Below, in pieces: positions 38,101 through 64,000 of a DNA stretch of 64,000 nt; position 1 is the first letter of the stretch, and every line of letters begins with the position of its first letter. This DNA is from Streptomyces nodosus (GTDB lineage: Bacteria > Actinomycetota > Actinomycetes > Streptomycetales > Streptomycetaceae): NCBI RefSeq assembly GCF_008704995.1, contig NZ_CP023747.1:620001-684000 (forward strand), written 5' to 3'. The position numbers and the translations under genes were made by a program. Below the pieces are notes generated by a model. It had not been told where the DNA came from, ran no database searches, and saw only the letters and a program-made list of their open reading frames with translations.

Positions 38101-40666
38101 CGGACTGCTGGGCCAGGGCGGCGAGCACACCGTCGGGGCCGAGTTCGAGCAGGACGTCGGCGCCGGCCTCGGCGAGCGCGCGGACGCCGTCGGCGAACCG
38201 GACGGCCTCGCGGACATGACGCACCCAGTACTCCGGGCTGGTCAACTGCCCGTCGGCGGCGAGGGTACCGGTCAGGTTGGAGACGACCGGGAGCTGTGGC
38301 TCGTCGTAGGAGAGTGTCTCGGCGACCGCGCGGAAGTCGTCGAGCATGGGGTCCATCAGCGGCGAGTGGAAGGCATGGCTCACCCGCAGACGGCTGGTAC
38401 GACGCCCCTTCGCCGCCAACTGCTCGGCGACCGCGAGAGTGGCCTTCTCCTCACCCGAAACGACCACAGACGTCGGGCCGTTGACCGCGGCGACAGCCAC
38501 GCCCTCGGTCAGCAGCGGCAGCACCTCGTCCTCGGTCGCCTCCACGGCGACCATGGCACCACCACTCGGCAGCGCCTGCATCAGCCCGGCACGTGCGGCC
38601 ACCAGACGGCAGGCGTCCTCCAGCGAGAACACCCCCGCCACATGCGCCGCCGCGATCTCACCGATGGAGTGGCCGGCGACGAAGTCGGGGGTGACGCCCC
38701 AGGACTCCACCAGGCGGTAGAGGGCGACCTCGACCGCGAACAGGGCGGGCTGGGTGAAGCCCGTCTCGTTCAGCGGGGCTTCCTCCTCGCCCCAGATGAT
38801 GTCGCCGAGGCTCGCGTCGAGTTCCTCGTCGAGCAGATCCAGGACCTGGTCCAGGGCTTCGGCGAACACCGGGAAGCGGGCGTGCAGTTCACGGCCCATG
38901 CCGAGGCGCTGGGCGCCCTGCCCGGAGAACAGGAAGGCGCTGCGGGTGCGGCCGACGGGCCGGCCCTCGTGGGCGTCCGGGGCGGGGTCCCCCGCCAGCC
39001 AGGAGGTGAGCGCCTCACGGCCGGCGGTGCCGTCCGCGCCGGTGACGACGGCGAGTCTGTGCTCCAGGGACGCGCGGGTGGTGGCCAGCGAGTACCCGGT
39101 GTCCAGCGCGCCGGGGGCACCGGGGGCGTCCAGATGGGCGAGGAGGGCGGCGGCCTGCTCGCGCAGGGCGGCGGCGGAGCGCGCCGAGAGCACCCAGGGC
39201 AGGACACCGGCGGTGCGGGGCGCGGCCGGTGCCTCGTCCGACGGGTCGGCCGGCGCCTCTTCCGGCTGATGGGCGGGAGTCTGAGGCGCCTGCTCGACGA
39301 TGACATGGGCGTTGGTGCCGCTGACGCCGAAGGAGGAGACGCCGGAGCGGCGGGGGCGGTCGGGCGCGGTGGGCCAGGGGCGGTTCTCGGTGAGCAGCTC
39401 GACCTTGCCCGCCGTCCAGTCGACATGGGTGGAGGGCCGGTCGACGTGCAGGGTCTTCGGCAGCACCTCGTTGCGCATCGCCATGATCATCTTCATGATC
39501 CCGGCGACACCGGACGCGGCCTGGGTGTGGCCCATGTTCGACTTGATCGAGCCGAGCAGCAGGGGCTGTTCACGGTCCTGGCCGTAGGTGGCGAGGATGC
39601 TCTGGGCCTCGATGGGGTCGCCGAGCGGAGTGCCGGTGCCGTGCGCCTCGACCACGTCGACATCGGCCGGGTTCAGGCCCGCGTTGGAGAGGGCCTGCCG
39701 GATGACGCGCTGCTGGGAGGGGCCGTTGGGGGCGGTGAAGCCGTTGGAGGCACCGTCCTGGTTGACGGCGGAGCCGCGGATGACGGCGAGCACGGGGTGG
39801 CCGTTGCGCTGGGCGTCGGAGAGGCGCTCCAGGGCGAGCACGGCCGCGCCCTCGGACCAGCCGGTACCGTCCGCGGAGTCGGAGAACGCCTTGCAGCGAC
39901 CGTCCCCGGCGAGACCGCCCTGCCGGCTGAACTCGACCAGGGAGCCCGGCGTCGACATCACATTGACGCCGCCGGCCAGCGCCAGGGTGCACTCGCCGTT
40001 GCGCAGCGACTGCACGGCGAGGTGCAGCGCCACCAGCGAGGAGGAGCAGGCGGTGTCGACGGTGATCGCCGGCCCCTCCAGGCCGAAGGTGTACGACAGC
40101 CGGCCGGAGACGGCACTGGCGGCGATGCCGGTGCCGACGTCCCCGGTGGCGTCGTCCAGGGACCGCACCAGCAGATAGGCGTAGTCCTGCCCGTTGGTGC
40201 CGATGAACGTGCCGGTGCGGGTGCCGCGCAGCCGGGTGGCGTCGATGCGGGCGCGCTCGATCGCCTCCCAGGCCGTCTCCAGGAGCAGCCGCTGCTGCGG
40301 GTCCATGGTGACGGCCTCGCGCGGCGAGATCCCGAAGAAGCCGGGGTCGAAGTCGGCGATGGAGTCCAGGAATCCGCCCCGCTGGCTGACGGAGGTGTCC
40401 CGGTCGTCGATGCCGCTGGTGCGCAGCGCCTCCAGGTCCCAGCCCCGGTCGTCCGGGAACTCGGAGATCACATCGGTGCCGCCGGCGACCATCTCCCACA
40501 GGGCCTGCGGGGAGTCGACGCCGCCGGGGAAGCGGCAGCCCATGCCGACCACGGCGATCGGCTCCCGGGCCGCGGCCACGATCGTCCGGTTGCGGCGTCG
40601 CAGCCGCTCGGTCTCCTTGACCGCGGCGCGCAGTGCCGCAACTACGTTCTCAGCGGGGGCGTTCAT
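23747..40666 (-). CDS. amphJ: Polyene PKS modules 15-17
   Basis: Three-module synthase, 5639 aa from the ATG at 40666. That ATG has GGAG 6 nt upstream and is preferred over the ATG at 40678 or GTG at 40681. It adds C3-C8. Domains: N-terminal docking helix ([20 protein letters not shown]); module 15 KS-AT-DH-KR-ACP; module 16 KS-AT-DH-ER-KR-ACP; module 17 KS-AT-DH-KR-ACP; C-terminal docking segment. All three ATs are malonyl type. Only the module 16 DH has both catalytic residues, and only that module has an ER. The net result is C9-OH, C7-CH2 and C5-OH. Full reduction in the middle module fits amphotericin; nystatin has it in module 15. Long stretches of modules 15, 16 and 17 are nearly identical, showing recent conversion. 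Confidence 0.95.
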   Translation of the reverse strand: MNAPAENVVAALRAAVKETERLRRRNRTIVAAAREPIAVVGMGCRFPGGVDSPQALWEMVAGGTDVISEFPDDRGWDLEALRTSGIDDRDTSVSQRGGFLDSIADFDPGFFGISPREAVTMDPQQRLLLETAWEAIERARIDATRLRGTRTGTFIGTNGQDYAYLLVRSLDDATGDVGTGIAASAVSGRLSYTFGLEGPAITVDTACSSSLVALHLAVQSLRNGECTLALAGGVNVMSTPGSLVEFSRQGGLAGDGRCKAFSDSADGTGWSEGAAVLALERLSDAQRNGHPVLAVIRGSAVNQDGASNGFTAPNGPSQQRVIRQALSNAGLNPADVDVVEAHGTGTPLGDPIEAQSILATYGQDREQPLLLGSIKSNMGHTQAASGVAGIMKMIMAMRNEVLPKTLHVDRPSTHVDWTAGKVELLTENRPWPTAPDRPRRSGVSSFGVSGTNAHVIVEQAPQTPAHQPEEAPADPSDEAPAAPRTAGVLPWVLSARSAAALREQAAALLAHLDAPGAPGALDTGYSLATTRASLEHRLAVVTGADGTAGREALTSWLAGDPAPDAHEGRPVGRTRSAFLFSGQGAQRLGMGRELHARFPVFAEALDQVLDLLDEELDASLGDIIWGEEEAPLNETGFTQPALFAVEVALYRLVESWGVTPDFVAGHSIGEIAAAHVAGVFSLEDACRLVAARAGLMQALPSGGAMVAVEATEDEVLPLLTEGVAVAAVNGPTSVVVSGEEKATLAVAEQLAAKGRRTSRLRVSHAFHSPLMDPMLDDFRAVAETLSYDEPQLPVVSNLTGTLAADGQLTSPEYWVRHVREAVRFADGVRALAEAGADVLLELGPDGVLAALAQQSATALTVPFLRKDRPEEHSAVTALARLHTAGVTVDWAAFHDGTGARTGELPTYAFQHERYWPKATATAVDATGLGLASADHPLLGAAMSVAGSDELLLTGTLSLATHPWLADHSVDGMVVFPGTGFLELAVRAADQAGCDRVQELTVATPLVLPATGAVQMQISVGAAGEDGSRELRFFTRPGEDFDAEWTQHATGRIASGEHVLGFDTTVWPPRDSEAVDIEELFDRFASDGLEYGPVFRGLRAAWRQDDTVYAEVELPDSVEDAGAFGLHPALLHAALHGTAFLSDDSGLLPFAWEGVSLHADGASTLRVRIASCGEDTVEIAAVDPAGQPVLSVESLTLRAADSGAGAASRREEANSLFRVDWTPRTVAAPAAPATWAVLGEDPFGLTAALAGDSEAVAGVHAPAATLEELAARSGAVPDMVAVTVRGDADGGPEAARELTREVLALVQGWLAEPAFASSRLVVVTRDAVADGERGAVDLAAAPVWGLVRSAQSENPGRLLLADVDDTADSLARLPLLAGLFDAEEPQAVVREGTVRVGRLARLESGDSSARALDPEGTVLVTGGTGGLASALARHLVAEHDIRHLLLTSRRGPDAPGAADLVQALAELGAEARVAACDVADREALAALLASVPAEHPLTAVVHTAGVLDDGIFPSLTPDRLDSVMRPKVDAAWHLHDLTRDLDLAAFVLYSSTAGVMGSPGQANYAAGNTFLDALAAHRQSLGLPATSLAWGAWEQGVGMTGQLSGQDARRISDAGGMPLLSVERGLALYDAAMLADEPLVVPLGLGGGGPLPAGAGVPAILRGLVRTGGRRARAATAAVARAGLAERLAVLPEEQRRPFVVDLVRAEAAAVLGHGSADAVDSRREFRGLGFDSLTAIELRNRLGKATGLTLPATLVFDYPTPEQLADHLLDELLGADAIEVFAASQSAADVHDDPVVIVGMGCRFPGGVGSPEDLWDLLASGSDAITGFPADREWESSRLVAGEAGGVSAQGGFLSDIAGFDADFFGISPREALAMDPQQRILLEVTWEAIERAGVDPTALRGSRTGVFMGVNGQDYSSLVMGSRDDVAGHATAGLAVSVVSGRLSYALGLEGPALSVDTACSSSLVSLHLAAQALRSGECSMALVGGVTVMTTPANFAGFSRMGGLAQDGRCKAFSDSADGTGWSEGAAVLVVERLSDARRAGHRVLAVVRGSAVNQDGASNGLTAPNGPSQQRVIRQALANAGLRPGDVDAVEAHGTGTPLGDPIEAQALLATYGSDRDPQQPLLLGSVKSNIGHTQAAAGVAGLVKMVMAMRNGVLPRTLHITEPSTHVDWSLGAVQVLTEETAWPETGRVRRAGVSSFGISGTNAHVILEGAPDEPVPAPVADRPVPGAVAWPVSAKSEGALDDQAERLRESADALPALDTAYTLATGRADFEHRAVLLAADGTLTEVARGVAEPHRSAFLFSGQGAQRLGMGRELHARFPVFAEAFDSVTALLESELDTSVREVMWGTDEGALNATAFTQPALFAVEVALYRLVESWGVTPDFVAGHSVGEIAAAHVAGVFSLEDACRLVAARAGLMQALPSGGAMVAVEATEDEVLPLLTEGVAVAAVNGPTSVVVSGEEQATLAVAEQLAAQGRRTSRLRVSHAFHSPLMDPMLEDFRAVAETLSYHEPRIPVVSNLTGEVAAAGVHTHPDYWVRHVREAVRFADGVRGLADRGVTALLEIGPDGVLSALAAASLTDTDTVVVPALRKDRDETVSVLSGVARLYVAGVDVDWSAPLSGAGARIADVPTYAFQHERYWPKAAPAALDATGLGLASADHPLLGAAMSVAGSDELLLTGSLSAATHPWLADHVVGGMIFFPGTGFLELAVRAADQAGCDRVEELMIAAPLVLPATGAVQVQISVGAADEEGSRELRFFTRPGEDFDAEWTQHATGRIGSGEQVIDFDATVWPPRDAEAIDIDGMFERYAADGLEYGPVFRGLRAVWRQDDTVYAEVALPESVEDADAFGLHPALFDAALHSTVFLSAEGDTRSLLPFAWEGVSLHADGASTLRVRIASCGEDTVQIAAVDPGGQPVVSVESLTLRAAGPGDAAEPRRDDSNSLLRVDWTARTLGAPAAPATWAVLGEDPFGLTAALAGDSEAVAGVHAPAATIEELAARSGAVPDMVAVTVRGDADAGPDDAHELAHEVLALVQGWLAEPAFASSRLVVVTRNAVADGERGAVDLAAAPVWGLVRSAQSENPGRLLLADVDDTADSLARLPLLAGLFDAEEPQAVVREGTVRVGRLARLESGTSLVPPAGTPWRLGCRAKGSLDGLALLPYPEAVTPLTGREVRIGIRAAGLNFRDVLNALGMYPGEAGLFGSEGAGVVSEVGPDVTGLAPGDRVMGMVFGGFGPLGVADERLLTRVPDDWSWETASSVPLVFLTAYHALKDLAGLRPGEKILIHAGAGGVGMAAIQIAHHLGAEVFATASEGKWDVLRSLGVADDHIASSRTLDFETAFTEVAGDKGLDVVLNALAGEFVDASMRLLGTGGRFLEMGKTDIRDSDAASDGITYRFFDLGMVDPDHIQQMLLDLVDLFERDVLSPLPVRAWDVRRSREAFRFMSMAKHIGKIVLTMPRAMDPEGTVLVTGGTGGLASALARHLVAEHGIKHLLLTSRRGPDAPGAADLVQALAELGAEARVAACDVADRDALAGLLASVPAERPLTAVVHTAGVLDDGILASLTPDRLDTVMRPKVDAAWHLHDLTRDLDLAAFVLYSSTSGVFGSPGQANYAAGNTFLDALAAHRQSLGLPATSLAWNAWEQGSGMTSGLSDEDMRRINDNSGMPLLSVERGLALYDAATLADEPLVVPLGLGGGGSLPPGMSVPAILRGLVRTGGRRAKAGAAAVARAGLAERLAVLPEEQRLPFVVDLVRAEAATVLGHGSADAVDARREFRGLGFDSLTAIELRNRLGKASGLTLTATLVFDYPTPQQLAEHLLDELLGADAAEAFAAPQTAAAASDDDPVVIVGMGCRFPGGVGSPEELWDLVASGTDAITGFPADREWESSTIGGEPGDLSGQGGFLSDIADFDADFFGIAPREALAMDPQQRILLEVTWEAVERAGLDPTALRGSRTGVFMGVSGQDYSGLVMRSRDDIASHATTGLAVSVVSGRLSYTLGLEGPALSVDTACSSSLVSLHLAAQALRSGECTMALAGGVTVMTTPANFTGFSKMGGLAHDGRCKAFSDSADGTGWSEGAAVLVLERLSDARRAGHRVLAVVRGSAVNQDGASNGLTAPNGPSQQRVIRQALANAGLRPGDVDAVEAHGTGTPLGDPIEAQALIATYGSDRDPQQPLLLGSVKSNIGHTQSAAGAAGLVKMVMAMHQGTLPRTLHVTEPSTHVDWSLGAVRLLTEETAWPETGRVRRAGVSSFGISGTNAHVILEGAPEPTADDRSAEDTVTPAVTPWVVSARSEQALDAQLERLRAHAAAHPELSGADIGLSLVTSRPSFEHRAVLLAGPDGITEAARAEAGTARTPAFLFSGQGAQRLGMGRELHARFPVFAEVFDSVTALLESELGTSVREVMWGTDEAALNSTAFTQPALFAVEVALYRLVESWGVTPDFVAGHSVGEIAAAHVAGVFSLEDACRLVAARARLMDALPRGGAMAAVEATEDEVLPLLDDGVAVAAVNGPTSVVVSGPEDGVDQLVALLESDGRRTTRLRVSHAFHSSLMDPMLEDFRAVAETLSYHEPRIPVVSNLTGEVASAGTHTHPDYWVRHVREAVRFADGVRALADRGVTAFLEIGPDGVLSALAAASLPDTGTVVVPALRKDRDETVSVLTALARLHTAGLDTDWSAHFAGTGARTVELPTYAFQGTRFWPDTTAAPGDAGGLGLDAGGHPLLTAATSVAGSDETLLSGRLSAAAQPWLTGRTENGTTILPTAVLAELALHAAEACDRTTVENLTVGAPLALTGNRPQRLQVLVGVPDETGRRTLTVHTRADGDDAPWVERATAMLTDAPAAATPDTVWPPADATPVDELPEPTGPSVLRAAWRRGGDVFAEVEITEQSPAEQAFALHPALLDTAVRAAVLLEGDGGGSGDDTLDAVAWDGLVLHAAHPVLLRVRLTATGDDTWALEATDPQGGPVLSVASVTLGATVAAPVTGAPATDDAALLALDWVAPAPAPRSGDSGPWTVLGDALPGLDTALAAVDNVLVTRADSLAELLDSGAPLPSLMLLPVEGGPTAGHDLPAAVRAATTRVLDLLRRWTSDPRTADSRLAIVTRGAVAAGREDVTDLAAAAVWGLVRSAQSENPGCFLLLDLDPADAAEATDAAVLASLPALFDAGETQAAVRGGALTVARLTRTEATPAPAADQVRAWDRDGTVLITGGTGGLGAVLARHLVTGHGIKHLLLAGRRGPDAPGATALSKELSALGAEVTVRACDVSDRSAVDALLAGLPAEHPLTAVVHTAGVLDDATIGTLTAEQLDTVLRPKADAAWHLHQATRALPLAGFVLYSSVAGVTGGPGQGNYAAANTFLDALAAHRAAQGLPALSLAWGPWGQGAGMTGTLSDADLERMERSGMPPLTERQGLALFDAANGHDEALAVAIRVSRSAAAPDAGEVPAVLRSLVRARRRAAATAGADGLTRRLAGLGAEQRHETLVGLVRQETAGVLGHSGADAVPADRDFSRLGFDSLMAVELRTRLSAATGVRLPSTLVFDHPTPAAVARHLADSLTGQDRSGTAASPLAALDRLEAELSADGVDEAVRRGVEGRLRRLLAAWDGTGSDGNGPAVEERIEAASAEEIFAFIDNELGRSSDS
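29140..35296 (-). other. Module 16 (KS-AT-DH-ER-KR-ACP), full reduction
   Basis: The DH has both [10 protein letters not shown] and [10 protein letters not shown]. The ER (31250-30285) has [15 protein letters not shown] for NADPH and [17 protein letters not shown] in the active-site region. The KR is B-type. Expected outcome: CH2 at C7. This is the only ER in the visible part of the synthase. Confidence 0.9.
31265..31779 (-). repeat. Near-identical block, module 16 copy
   Basis: About 515 bp that align without gaps (constant offset 5193) to 36458-36972 in module 15, with only scattered base changes. It codes for the segment after the DH ([20 protein letters not shown] and flanks). Confidence 0.85.
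35300..40566 (-). other. Module 15 (KS-AT-broken DH-KR-ACP)
   Basis: The DH (37870-37050) keeps [10 protein letters not shown], but the second catalytic residue is His instead of Asp ([10 protein letters not shown], codon 37274-37276). The KR is B-type (LDD) with Tyr in [12 protein letters not shown]. Expected outcome: C9-OH. Confidence 0.85.
36458..36972 (-). repeat. Near-identical block, module 15 copy
   Basis: Partner of 31265-31779. In module 15 this block runs straight into the KR, whereas in module 16 the ER is inserted at its downstream border. Confidence 0.85.
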
Positions 40667-40687
40667 CGTCTGCTCCATCACTTCGCG

Positions 40688-64000
<23,313 letters not shown>

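Overview
The window is very GC-rich, with few AT-rich stretches, strong codon-position bias and long type I polyketide synthase (PKS) genes. This points to a Streptomyces-like actinomycete. It is the central part of a polyene macrolide gene cluster of the nystatin/amphotericin class. Gene order, protein lengths, domain order and catalytic-residue pattern match the amphotericin type best, so amph symbols are used. The identification rests on recognition from sequence; no database search was run.

Layout, left to right. Positions 1-3899 (minus strand) hold the start of a PKS gene (amphB, module 1) that runs off the left edge. 3946-8184 (minus) is the loading-module PKS amphA. A divergent intergenic region (8185-8549) carries two candidate PAS-LuxR operator sites. 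8550-12467 (plus) is the tailoring operon amphDI-amphDII-amphN-amphM: mycosaminyltransferase, GDP-ketosugar aminotransferase, P450 and ferredoxin, closed by a hairpin. 12468-16192 is a small island of three genes with no obvious polyene role: a membrane protein, a class IV aminotransferase and a DinB-like protein. 16246-64000 (minus) is the second PKS operon, amphI (partial, modules 10-14 visible)-amphJ (modules 15-17)-amphK (module 18 plus thioesterase)-amphL (P450). It ends at a strong terminator.

How the genes work together. AmphA supplies an acetate starter from malonyl-ACP, through a ketosynthase whose active-site Cys is Ser. AmphB begins extension with methylmalonate. The visible part of AmphI, then AmphJ and AmphK, build C1-C18 and set the oxidation level of C3-C19. 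Active and broken reductive domains predict OH at C3, C5, C9, C11, C15, C17 and C19, CH2 at C7, a ketone at C13 and a methyl on C16. This is the amphotericin pattern. In nystatin the fully reduced position is C9 instead. The AmphK thioesterase closes the macrolactone. AmphN with ferredoxin AmphM then oxidises the C16 methyl to a carboxyl, AmphDII makes GDP-mycosamine, AmphDI attaches it at C19-OH, and AmphL hydroxylates C8.

Not in the window: the polyene-chain PKS (amphC, modules 3-8), the rest of amphB and module 9, the GDP-mannose dehydratase, transporters and regulators. The number of conjugated double bonds therefore cannot be read here. The system is a known type. The points most worth a second look are the degenerate module 13 ketoreductase, three dehydratases broken in three different ways, near-identical blocks shared between modules, the passenger island at the convergent junction, and the divergent operator region.
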